Positions 42,092-49,965 of a stretch of DNA of 64,000 bases are shown piece by piece. A program made the translations under genes and the position numbers. Each line of letters starts with the position of its first letter. Position 1 is the first letter of the stretch. The notes under the pieces are model-generated. The model was not told the DNA's origin and searched no databases. It worked only from the letters and a program-made list of their open reading frames with translations. Where the stretch lies: assembly GCA_946403295.1 (NCBI GenBank), contig CAMIZL010000006.1:1-64000 (forward strand), in the 5' to 3' direction. The stretch is from an uncultured Clostridia bacterium. GTDB taxonomy: Bacteria > Bacillota > Clostridia > Lachnospirales > Lachnospiraceae.

Positions 42092-43582
42092 TCACAATGC
42101 CGTAAGCTGCTCTACTCCGGACTCAGACTGATCTACCTCGGGATTTCGGTTTGTCATAACAACAGAAATCTCTCCTGTCACGAAATTCATTTTTAGCATG
42201 CTCTGTCCGTTTTCTCCCCAGCCCTGCGACACCATCGTGTCATTGCCTCGCAGGAACAAACCAAGGCCAACCCACGAAAAATTTTCCGTCGGCTTAATCA
42301 TCTCCCGGGCAGATTCCCTGCTCAAAAACGAGTTCCTGCCATTTACCGCCTCAGTGAATTCTTTTGCAATCATCATCAGTTCATAAGGCGTACTCCATAA
42401 GCCTGAAGCGGCAAGGTCCGGAATCTGCGGGTATTTACCGGGGATTAATACACCTTCACCGTCATATCCTGCAGCCATATTCCGTTCTTTTTCCCGAAGT
42501 TCCATAGTCTTAAGTGAAGCAAAGAACGTCTTCTTAAGTCCTAACTGCGAAAAAACATATTTGGTAACGACTTCTTCAAAGTCGGCTTGCATAAGCTCCT
42601 GAATCATCAATTGCAGCACACAATAGCCCGCATCGCTGTATTCAAATTCTGTTCCGGGCTGTTTTTCCGATGCGGCGCGTCGCTTATTATATGGAGTTCT
42701 GCCCTCCAAAACATCCAATACACTGACCTGAGGGTCGTTACGGCGAAGCCCGTAAAAAGAATCTTCCCCATCAACTATCCCGGAGGTATGATTAAGAATC
42801 GATCTTATGGTTGCGTTGCTTTCTTTTCCGTCAGAAGCAAGCAGCTTCCACTGATGAAGATAGCGGTTGACAGGTTCGTCGATATTGCAAAGCTCCTGTT
42901 CCTGAAGCTTCATCACGGTTATGGCAGTAACAAACTTTGATATCGAACAGGCCGGAAAAGCAGTGTCGCCATCCACCGGAATACCGCTTTCTTTGTCGGC
43001 AACCCCGTCATATTTTAAAATTTCTCTTCCCGCTGCATCCCTGTAAGCACAGCTCACCCCCGGGAAGCGTTCAAATATTTGTCTCTCAGAGTTTTCGGAC
43101 TCATGATTCATATAGTTTTTAAGCGCTATATATTCCCGCTGATATGAGCCTCTTTTTTCCTCGCTTATGTCCGTGTATGATTCGTGTTTTGAGAACAGTT
43201 CGATTGCATCCTGCAACGGAATCCATTCCGGCTGTACTCCGCGCTGCTTTTCAACATCGGTAAGTCTCATCTGCCCTTTTCCGGTTACTTCGCAGACAAA
43301 GAAATACCCCGTATAACGGTATTCTTCGTAATATTCGTGCATCGTCAAAAACTGCTCTGTCAAGCGCACAATAAGGCCCGTTTCTTCTTCGACCTCGCGA
43401 ATCACGCAGTCCGCAGGACTTTCTCCTTGTTCAATTCCTCCACCCGGAAGCAGCCACCAACCGGAGTTTGATTCATGCGTAAGAAGAATCTTTCCGTCAT
43501 GTATGATGATCGCTCTGCTGCCTTCGCGTGTCTTTGTATAATTATCAAACCGGTTCGCTCCCAGAATATCTACCGTCTTCAT
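42092..43582 (-). CDS. Nudix hydrolase fused to a beta-lactamase-like serine hydrolase
   Basis: Start at MKTVDILGANRFDNY with AAGGAGGAG upstream (496 residues). Residues 20-150 form a Nudix domain with an exact Nudix box (GGIEQGESPADCVIREVEEETG). From about 165 to 496 is a class C beta-lactamase/DD-peptidase-like domain: nucleophile motif SISK, tyrosine motif YSDAGY, and HTSG. One frame, no linker repeat. The stop of a second serine hydrolase lies 20 bases upstream. Function unknown: sanitising of a nucleoside diphosphate derivative plus hydrolysis of an ester or amide. Confidence 0.9.
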   Translation of the reverse strand: MKTVDILGANRFDNYTKTREGSRAIIIHDGKILLTHESNSGWWLLPGGGIEQGESPADCVIREVEEETGLIVRLTEQFLTMHEYYEEYRYTGYFFVCEVTGKGQMRLTDVEKQRGVQPEWIPLQDAIELFSKHESYTDISEEKRGSYQREYIALKNYMNHESENSERQIFERFPGVSCAYRDAAGREILKYDGVADKESGIPVDGDTAFPACSISKFVTAITVMKLQEQELCNIDEPVNRYLHQWKLLASDGKESNATIRSILNHTSGIVDGEDSFYGLRRNDPQVSVLDVLEGRTPYNKRRAASEKQPGTEFEYSDAGYCVLQLMIQELMQADFEEVVTKYVFSQLGLKKTFFASLKTMELREKERNMAAGYDGEGVLIPGKYPQIPDLAASGLWSTPYELMMIAKEFTEAVNGRNSFLSRESAREMIKPTENFSWVGLGLFLRGNDTMVSQGWGENGQSMLKMNFVTGEISVVMTNRNPEVDQSESGVEQLTAL

Positions 43583-43601
43583 AGCCTTCTCCTCCTTCCG
43601 C

Positions 43602-44606
43602 CTAGACATACGCTTCCTCTCGGATCTTCCTCATTCTCGACCACACATTATCACCATAATTACTGAGCATGACTGTGATCATCCCGTTATTAGGATTATA
43701 TTCGGAGATTGCACTCACTCCGTCATCAATTCCCTGCATATACACATAGTCCTGTCCATCCGGATTGTCGATGATCCATACTCCGTATCCATAGTATCCC
43801 TCTTCAGGATCTTTCCCATCACCACTTTGTTTGGAAAACATCGCCGATACCATTTTCTCAGAAAGCAGCTTATGCCCGATCAGTCCTTTCCAGAACTTTA
43901 CAATGTCCTCTACCGTAACAAATGCTCCTCCGTCACCGGTACCTTTGGCACCAACGGAATAAATATTTGTGCGATAATCTTTTGTATCAGGACAATAGAT
44001 ATAGCTGTTTGCACATTTTGCCGGCAGTTTATCAAATTCGAAGTATCCAGTAGAATCCATACCACACGGATCGAAAACATTTCTTTTCAGATATATGTCG
44101 AAATCTAAGCCCGTGATCTTTTCTATGATCATAGCGAGCAGTACATACCCGGAATTATTATATTGAAATCTCTCACCCTTCGGATACATCATGGGTTCAT
44201 CTATAAACAACGGGAGCATGTCCTTATTATGTCTTATCCTGTAATTAGGATAATCTGTCCAAAGAGCCTCATAATCATCCATGACTGACTCATCGAAATA
44301 ATCCGGAACACCTGATGTATGATTCAACAGCTGTTCTACCGTAACACCCGGATCAATGCTTTTCAAATTGATATCAAGGATATCCCCCAGAGTATCTTCA
44401 AATTTTAGTTTTCCGGCTTCGATCAGCTGAAGGATTCCCACGGCAACAAATGTTTTACCCATGGATGCAGTTGCAAATCTTGTTTTAAGAGTATTCAGTA
44501 TCTCATTCGCCAGATCCGCAAATCCTCCGCTGAATTTCAAGAGAACATCTTCATTTTGAATGATATACGCATTTCCTCTGAAATCATTATCCATCTCTAT
44601 TTTCAT
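43602..44606 (-). CDS. Beta-lactamase-family serine hydrolase
   Basis: 334 residues, no signal peptide seen, so probably cytoplasmic. SxxK motif ASMGK, tyrosine motif FQYNNSGY, HTSGVPDY. In place of the usual C-terminal HxG there is GIDDG. Such proteins are often esterases rather than true beta-lactamases. AAAGGGAG precedes ATG. It is directly upstream of the Nudix-serine hydrolase gene; the two hydrolase domains are only distantly alike. Confidence 0.88.
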   Translation of the reverse strand: MKIEMDNDFRGNAYIIQNEDVLLKFSGGFADLANEILNTLKTRFATASMGKTFVAVGILQLIEAGKLKFEDTLGDILDINLKSIDPGVTVEQLLNHTSGVPDYFDESVMDDYEALWTDYPNYRIRHNKDMLPLFIDEPMMYPKGERFQYNNSGYVLLAMIIEKITGLDFDIYLKRNVFDPCGMDSTGYFEFDKLPAKCANSYIYCPDTKDYRTNIYSVGAKGTGDGGAFVTVEDIVKFWKGLIGHKLLSEKMVSAMFSKQSGDGKDPEEGYYGYGVWIIDNPDGQDYVYMQGIDDGVSAISEYNPNNGMITVMLSNYGDNVWSRMRKIREEAYV

Positions 44607-44635
44607 AACCAGTCTCCCTTTAATAGACAGTTACC

Positions 44636-44782
44636 CTATCCCTTATTTCCATGCTTTTCTTTGCGATGAACTTCTTCCAATTCAATCATAGCCTCGACAT
44701 ACGCTTCCCTAACATCCTTTGCCAACAAGTACACCTTGTCTCCAATGATTATTCTGGTATTAAATAAATCGATCTTATTCAT
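44636..44782 (-). CDS. 48-residue protein coupled to dinD
   Basis: Too short for the ORF track. Reads [20 protein letters not shown]...EKHGNKG. It starts inside the last codons of dinD (eight-base overlap), a typical coupled arrangement. Predicted mostly helical and charged in its second half. No family recognised. It could also be chance, but the overlap and the clean end before the next gene favour a real gene. Confidence 0.5.
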   Translation of the reverse strand: MNKIDLFNTRIIIGDKVYLLAKDVREAYVEAMIELEEVHRKEKHGNKG

Positions 44783-45617
44783 GAAGTTTTCCTGATTTCT
44801 CAGCCAGCTGTTTATCTTCCTTTTGTACCCTCCGCTCCAGTTTTCTTATGTCCTCAGAAGGCGGTAGATTTTCAGGTTTGATTCCTCTCTGTCCTAGCAT
44901 ATCTCTAACCGAAGTATTATTATCAACGTGTTCTTCCGTAATGGCCGACTCTCCCTGCAAATCCTTTTCTTCAACATTATAGTTTGTCATCTCTGTTGCA
45001 AGGTTTTTTGCTGCAATTGTAAGTGTTGGCAAGAAATCGGCAAGCGGTCGTGAATCCTTAACTCCCAGCCGTTCTTTCATTTCTTTGGTAGTAAACCCTC
45101 CGAATAAAGCTTGATCACCTTTAGAACGTATTCTTGCAAATCCGGCATCATCCACGCCTCTCTCATAGATATTTTGAGATAATCTCTTCTCTGATTCTCT
45201 AAGTTTGCCACGTACTTCCGTTCTTTCTATATATGCTATTCTTTCTTCAATTAGTTCTTGCTTTCTTGTCTGCACCGCAAAATAACTCTGTGCAAATGCA
45301 ATCTGTTCCTTTCGCGGATCTCCATTTTCAGCTATGAGATAGCAGGCATAACGGGTAAGCATATAGTCATCTACTTCTCGATTACCACCCTTACCGATCT
45401 TTATCATTTTGCTGACGTCAGCAAAATGATCTGATACGGCTATCCCATTGTTTTCACATGAGATTTTTGCTTTTTCTATAGTTTTCTCAAAGTTCCTCCA
45501 CTGAACATAATCAAGAAGTTCCATTAACTCACGAGCATACCAAAACTCTACACCATTTTGTTCATGCCTGATATCATCAAATCTTTTCTTATAATCTGCT
45601 ATGGCTTTCTTTTCCAT
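44775..45617 (-). CDS. dinD: DinD-like (DNA damage-inducible protein D) family protein
   Basis: 280 residues. [36 protein letters not shown] and [38 protein letters not shown] form the BRO/KilA-like N-terminal DNA-binding region. [39 protein letters not shown] completes the DinD pattern. In E. coli DinD inhibits RecA filaments; here only the family can be claimed. AGGGGG precedes the ATG. Driven by the leftward half of the mirror promoter and thus probably repressed by the neighbouring XRE protein. Confidence 0.88.
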   Translation of the reverse strand: MEKKAIADYKKRFDDIRHEQNGVEFWYARELMELLDYVQWRNFEKTIEKAKISCENNGIAVSDHFADVSKMIKIGKGGNREVDDYMLTRYACYLIAENGDPRKEQIAFAQSYFAVQTRKQELIEERIAYIERTEVRGKLRESEKRLSQNIYERGVDDAGFARIRSKGDQALFGGFTTKEMKERLGVKDSRPLADFLPTLTIAAKNLATEMTNYNVEEKDLQGESAITEEHVDNNTSVRDMLGQRGIKPENLPPSEDIRKLERRVQKEDKQLAEKSGKLHE

Positions 45618-45627
45618 ACGAATCCCC

Positions 45628-45816
45628 CTATATTTCAGGCTTTTCTATTACACAGACCTTCATAAGCGGTTCCGTTCCACCCTGATATGGTTCTGACGCT
45701 CTCACATCATAAAGATTCCTGTCAATATTGTCTGAAATATTATATTGAAGATGCCTGAGAACGTGCCAGATATCAATAAGATTCTGACATATGTCTCCTT
45801 CCTTGACAATTACCAT
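45628..45816 (-). CDS. Small protein at the head of the dinD operon, possibly leaderless
   Basis: Reading from the ATG at 45816 gives 62 residues ([22 protein letters not shown]...). The ORF-track start lies upstream of the predicted transcription start, so it cannot be used from this promoter. The ATG falls at the expected +1, so the mRNA would be leaderless. The good AAGGAAGGAG within its fifth to eighth codons instead serves a five-codon frame ATG TCA GAA TCT TAT TGA. Either the 62-residue protein or only a leader peptide is made. No family recognised. Confidence 0.45.
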   Translation of the reverse strand: MVIVKEGDICQNLIDIWHVLRHLQYNISDNIDRNLYDVRASEPYQGGTEPLMKVCVIEKPEI

Positions 45817-45854
45817 TGGTAATATTATAATGTTACCAATGGTAATTGTCAAGG
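45801..45854. promoter_or_regulatory. Mirror-symmetric divergent promoter with paired operators
   Basis: A 22-bp perfect inverted repeat (45801-45822 and 45833-45854) around a ten-base spacer. On plus: TTGACA (45803), 17 bases, TATAAT (45826). On minus: TTGACA (45852), 17 bases, TATAAT (45829). The two -10 boxes overlap. Each 17-base spacer contains the same 15-bp palindrome, ATTACCATTGGTAAT (45809-45823) and its mirror copy (45832-45846), centres 23 bp apart. One dimeric repressor could shut both promoters; the xre product is the obvious candidate. Confidence 0.9.
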
Positions 45855-45863
45855 AGGCCCCCT

Positions 45864-46220
45864 ATGAAAGAATTATCCAATACTCTTATTCCTGAACGCC
45901 TTAAATCCGCGAGAGAACAACTTAACCTTTCCAAAGCAGAAGCTGCAAGACGAATTGGATTAACCGCTGCATCATATGTTAGATATGAGGCCGGTGACAG
46001 AAGTCCTTCTTCGCAGGTTTTAACATCAATAGCAGAAAAGCTAAATACTTCTGTTGCCTATTTATCAGGAAACACAGATGATATTTCTTCGGACATAATC
46101 AGCATCTGTAAAGCCAATAATCCTATATTATTTGAACTCATAACAGATGCTCAAAGTGCAGATAATGCAACTATACAGAGGCTTCTCAGCTATTACCACC
46201 AGCTCACAAATAGCGATTAG
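45864..46220 (+). CDS. XRE-family repressor controlling the dinD switch
   Basis: Start at MKELSNTLIPERLKSARE, six bases after AAGGAGG (118 residues). The TTG start of the ORF track overlaps the operator. Residues 10-65 are a Cro/C1-type helix-turn-helix (LKSAREQLNLSKAEAARRIGLTAASYVRYEAG). The short C-terminal part has no peptidase S24 motif, so RecA-driven self-cleavage is not expected; derepression must come another way. Transcribed rightward from the mirror promoter it probably represses. Confidence 0.88.
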   Translation: MKELSNTLIPERLKSAREQLNLSKAEAARRIGLTAASYVRYEAGDRSPSSQVLTSIAEKLNTSVAYLSGNTDDISSDIISICKANNPILFELITDAQSADNATIQRLLSYYHQLTNSD

Positions 46221-46306
46221 TATGTGCTATCTTGCTTCATCTCCGCGTCCTTAATCTTATAATACTCTTCCATATCCACCCTAAACGGAATATAATCCTT
46301 TGCATT

Positions 46307-47992
46307 TCAAAGTCGCTCAAGCAAACAACAGGTCTCCACATGAACCGTCTGCGGGAACATGTCTACAGGCATGACTCTTCTGAGGGTATAGCCACCCTTT
46401 CGGAGGATCTTGATGTCGCGGGCGAGGGTTGCGGGATCGCACGAAACGTAGATGATGCTGTGCGGCGACATCCTGACGAGGCAGTCGAGGAGTTTCGGGT
46501 CGCAGCCCTTACGAGGCGGGTCGACAACCACGATATCCGCGCCGTACGAAGGGTCCTTGGCATACATTTCGGGGACGACTTCCTCAGCGGGTCCGCAGAA
46601 GAATTTCGCGTTAGTGATACCGTTCTCCCGGGCATTTTGGCGGGCGTCACGCACCGCTGCCTCGATGATCTCGACCCCGTAGACTTTCTTGGCAACCGAG
46701 CAGAGCGCAAGGCTTATGGACCCCGTTCCGCAGTACATGTCCCAGATCACGGGCTTATTATCACGGTCTGATATCCCCGAACCATTTCGTTTTTCTGTCT
46801 CCGAGTCATTACTGTTTTCGGCATGACCGGCGCTCACGCTTATGCTGTCTCTTACCAGCTCCTCCACCTTCGAGTAAAGGACGCGTGTCTGGAGAGGATT
46901 GACCTGGAAGAAGGAAAGCGGCGAGATACGGTAGCTGATCTGCCCGATCCTGTCAACGATATGGTCACTTCCCCGGATGTGCCTGATCCTGTCCGTCATG
47001 ATGACGTTTGTTATCTCACGGTTGACGCAAAGCGACACGGACTCAAGCTTCATGTTGTGCCTGTCGCAGGCTTCGGAGAGAAGCTTCACAAGCAGTTCCC
47101 TCCCGGGCACATCCTCAGCACACACCACAAGACAGACCATGACCTGCTTTGTGACATGACCGGTACGTATCAGAACGTGTCTTACAATTCCGCTCTGATT
47201 TATTACCATCCTGTCCGATCCCGAGTCTGTTACAGACTCCGAACCACGCTTTTTACCTCTTCCGCCTTTTCCGGTTCTTCTCTGTGTTTCCTCTGCCACG
47301 GCTGCTTCTTCATACGGCGGAACACCCGCCTCGTCCATGTATTCAAGCACCGCGTCCATGATGCTTCCCGCTACGGGATGCGAAAGTGCGCACTCCTTAC
47401 AGGGGATTATGTCATGTGAGTGATTGCGGTAGAAGCCCGCCACGGTCTTACCCGACTTATCTCTTCCGACGGGGTATTGCGATTTGTTACGATACCCGAA
47501 GGGTTCCGCCGCACCGACAGCGAAATCCATCCGTGCAGTTTCTCCGGTTACAGGGTCCCTTAATGTATATCCGCGTGTTTCTCCTTGAGACTGTTCCTCC
47601 ACACCCTTCGGCGAGCTTCCCTCTGTGCTCGTCAGATCTTCTTTTACCGGATCAAAATCAACTTGCAGCCCTCCTATCCTTGTGAGGCAGTTTAGGACCT
47701 TGTCGGTCTTGAACTTAAGCTGCGCTTCGTAGTTTACATGCTGAAGCTGGCAGCCTCCGCAGAGCGCTGCGACCTTGCATCGAGGCTCGGTGCGGTCAGG
47801 CGAAGGGGTGATGAGCTCAACAAGGCGCGCGTAGCCGTAGGTTTTCTTGAGCTTCATGACACCTGCTTTCACGCGGTCGCCCGGGATCGCTCCCACGACA
47901 AAGAAGGCCATCCCGTCAAAATGACCGATGCCCTCTCCTTCACTTCCGATATCAGTAATATCCAGTTCAATTATGTCGTTCTTTTGCAGCAT
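46307..47992 (-). CDS. rlmD: 23S rRNA (uracil-5)-methyltransferase, RlmD/TrmA family
   Basis: SAM-dependent m5U methyltransferase. Start at MLQKNDIIELDITDIG, 561 residues. TRAM domain 1-60, Fe-S cysteines in CKVAALCGGCQLQH and CKECALSH, SAM motif DMYCGTGSISLAL, VDPPRKGC and catalytic cysteine in VSCDPATLARD. Clearly longer than the usual 450. Three low-complexity insertions account for this: about 120-165 (Ser/Glu/Gly-rich), about 250-275 (RRTGKGGRGKKRGSES) and about 405-430 (AENSNDSETEKRNGSG). Exact target base (747/1939 in E. coli numbering, or tRNA 54) cannot be told. Confidence 0.92.
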   Translation of the reverse strand: MLQKNDIIELDITDIGSEGEGIGHFDGMAFFVVGAIPGDRVKAGVMKLKKTYGYARLVELITPSPDRTEPRCKVAALCGGCQLQHVNYEAQLKFKTDKVLNCLTRIGGLQVDFDPVKEDLTSTEGSSPKGVEEQSQGETRGYTLRDPVTGETARMDFAVGAAEPFGYRNKSQYPVGRDKSGKTVAGFYRNHSHDIIPCKECALSHPVAGSIMDAVLEYMDEAGVPPYEEAAVAEETQRRTGKGGRGKKRGSESVTDSGSDRMVINQSGIVRHVLIRTGHVTKQVMVCLVVCAEDVPGRELLVKLLSEACDRHNMKLESVSLCVNREITNVIMTDRIRHIRGSDHIVDRIGQISYRISPLSFFQVNPLQTRVLYSKVEELVRDSISVSAGHAENSNDSETEKRNGSGISDRDNKPVIWDMYCGTGSISLALCSVAKKVYGVEIIEAAVRDARQNARENGITNAKFFCGPAEEVVPEMYAKDPSYGADIVVVDPPRKGCDPKLLDCLVRMSPHSIIYVSCDPATLARDIKILRKGGYTLRRVMPVDMFPQTVHVETCCLLERL

Positions 47993-48060
47993 AATACTCT
48001 CTTTTTGTGCAGTCGTGCAAATACGTTTTCCCGCAGAAATCATCGCCGTGTTCCGGGATC

Positions 48061-48936
48061 TCAGATCCCGAGCCATGCCTTGATCTCATCGAGGCGTTCG
48101 AGAGCGACCTTGCGGCCGATCTCATATACGCGGTCAAGCTCATCGGGATCATGTTCCACACTCCCGATATTTAATGCTTCGGGCGGACGAATGACCAACA
48201 GATCTCCCGAGAGCTCACGCTCTCTGATATAGGCGGTTGTCCTGTTATACCTCAAATGTCTCGTTGCGACAGACTTGATGAGCTGAGGGAATTTTCTGTA
48301 TACAACTCTGATGAGTCCGAGGAATCTGTTCTTCTTTTTTTCGTAATCAAGCGGCTGGGTGAGGATTGCGATATTTCGGTCATATCCGCGTCTCTCGAGA
48401 AATTTCACGGGGATCGAATCGGCCATACCTCCGTCAAGAAGCTTTCTGTCTCCTATCTCGACGATCTTCGAAGCAAGAGGCATCGATGCCGATGCTCTCA
48501 TCCACTGTATGTCTTCCTCCCCGCCGTCCTTACATTTGTGATAAACCGGTCTTCCCGTCTCGACGTCCGTAGCTACTATATAAAACTCCATGGGATCTGC
48601 GGCAAACGTCTCTCTGTCAAAAACGTCCAGCCTGTCGGGGATCTCACGGTAGCAGAATTCGGCACCGTACACGTCTCCCGTCCTTATGAAATTTCTCATG
48701 CTCGCATATCTTTTATCTTTGCAGAACATCTTGTTGTATCTGAGAGCTCTGCCTTTTTGTTTTGATTTCAGGTTACAGCCGAAAACCGCTCCCGCGGATA
48801 CTCCGACAGCTCCGTCGAAAGTGATCCCGTTTTCAAGGAAGACATCGATGATACCGCACGAAAACATGCCTCTCATCGATCCGCCCTCAAGGATCAATCC
48901 TTTTTTCGCTTTTACTGAGGATGAATTAGTGTTCAT
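48061..48936 (-). CDS. Patatin-like phospholipase, YjjU/RssA type
   Basis: 291 residues. Oxyanion motif GGSMRGMFSCG, nucleophile elbow GVSAG, and the dyad aspartate in LLDGGMADSIPV. These are the complete patatin Ser-Asp dyad. No signal peptide, so a cytoplasmic lipid acyl hydrolase. It starts within the stop of yhaM (ATGA) and is followed by rlmD. Confidence 0.92.
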   Translation of the reverse strand: MNTNSSSVKAKKGLILEGGSMRGMFSCGIIDVFLENGITFDGAVGVSAGAVFGCNLKSKQKGRALRYNKMFCKDKRYASMRNFIRTGDVYGAEFCYREIPDRLDVFDRETFAADPMEFYIVATDVETGRPVYHKCKDGGEEDIQWMRASASMPLASKIVEIGDRKLLDGGMADSIPVKFLERRGYDRNIAILTQPLDYEKKKNRFLGLIRVVYRKFPQLIKSVATRHLRYNRTTAYIRERELSGDLLVIRPPEALNIGSVEHDPDELDRVYEIGRKVALERLDEIKAWLGI

Positions 48937-49877
48937 ATGTCAGTTGTCCTTCTGATATTGGATTCAAAACTTCTGTTGAAGCCGAGCCACATAGTCTTTC
49001 CGTCCGATGCGTCGATGGCCTCTTTGAATGTTTCAAGTTTCGCATCTAGATTGTCCGCAAAATGAAGTGCCATAGCCTCCATAATAGCAGGGATCTTGGG
49101 CGAACCGTACTCATATTTTCCGTGGTGTGCCAGTATGCAGTGCTTGATCTCGGCCGCAAGTGTGGGCGGGAACCCTTCGATCCTGGCGATCCTTTCCGAA
49201 ACGATCTGCGTTCCGATAATGATATGACCGAGAAGATTTCCTTCATCCGTATATTCATTCATCGGGAAGTCCGAGAGTTCTTCGATCTTTCCGATATCAT
49301 GACAAAGTGCCGCCGTTATGAGAAGATCCCTCTTAAGCATGGGGTAGCACTTACAATAGCAATGGCATACCCTTGTCACGGAGAGCGTGTGCTCAAGAAG
49401 TCCGCCTACAAATCCGTGGTGCATCGATTTTGCCGCCGAATGCTTACAAAAGGCCTTCGAAAATTCCTTGTCATTGATGAACAGATCCTCAAGAAGTGCC
49501 TTGCAATGGGGCTCCTTTACCGAATCGATGTATTTCATCAACTCCTGTTTCATTTCCTCGGGATCATACTGACTGCAGGGAACATAATCCGATGGATCGT
49601 ATTCTCCCTCGCCCGCTTTCCGGACCCTCGTTATGTTAAGCTGCGGCTTGTCCTGAAAAATTACCACCTTTGCTTCTATAGCAATAAACTGCATGGCCTC
49701 GAATTCTTCGATGGCAGCGTTTATGTCCCAGACCTTACCGTCTGCCGTTCCTGTCTTGTCCTGCAGCGTGAGTGCGAGATAGTTCTTTCCGACCTTACTC
49801 TGAAGTGTGCGAACCTCCTTGCAAAGATAGATCTCCCGAATATTGTCGCCTTCACGAATATCTGATAAAAACCTCAT
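48933..49877 (-). CDS. yhaM: 3'-5' exoribonuclease YhaM (OB-fold plus HD domain)
   Basis: 314 residues, standard length. N-terminal OB fold (DNIREIYLCKEVRTLQSKVGKNYLALTLQDKTG) and an HD domain with HHGFVGGLLEHTLSV, ALCHDIGKIEEL, and HCILAHHGKYEYGSPKIP. Active as a metal-dependent 3'-5' exonuclease on RNA and single-stranded DNA in Bacillus. First gene of a yhaM-patatin-rlmD unit. Confidence 0.93.
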   Translation of the reverse strand: MRFLSDIREGDNIREIYLCKEVRTLQSKVGKNYLALTLQDKTGTADGKVWDINAAIEEFEAMQFIAIEAKVVIFQDKPQLNITRVRKAGEGEYDPSDYVPCSQYDPEEMKQELMKYIDSVKEPHCKALLEDLFINDKEFSKAFCKHSAAKSMHHGFVGGLLEHTLSVTRVCHCYCKCYPMLKRDLLITAALCHDIGKIEELSDFPMNEYTDEGNLLGHIIIGTQIVSERIARIEGFPPTLAAEIKHCILAHHGKYEYGSPKIPAIMEAMALHFADNLDAKLETFKEAIDASDGKTMWLGFNRSFESNIRRTTDI

Positions 49878-49928
49878 AAATATCCTCTGTTTCTAATGTT
49901 CGTCGGATAACATAATCCACATAACCCA

Positions 49929-49957
49929 TATTAACCTATTTTGACATGAACCGTCAA
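49929..49957 (-). promoter_or_regulatory. Promoter of yhaM
   Basis: Minus strand TTGACG, 17 bases, TTAATA, about 50 bases upstream of the yhaM start and just after the HtrA-like gene ends. No terminator is obvious between them. Confidence 0.65.
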
Positions 49958-49965
49958 CTCGTCTC

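Noticed and set aside
45773-45790. Five-codon frame at the head of the dinD transcript as a gene
   Set aside because: Too short to call as a protein gene; kept only as a possible leader peptide in the findings.
40541-46220. Prophage or integrative element
   Set aside because: No integrase, transposase, structural genes, tRNA target or att-like direct repeats. XRE plus DinD alone is not enough.
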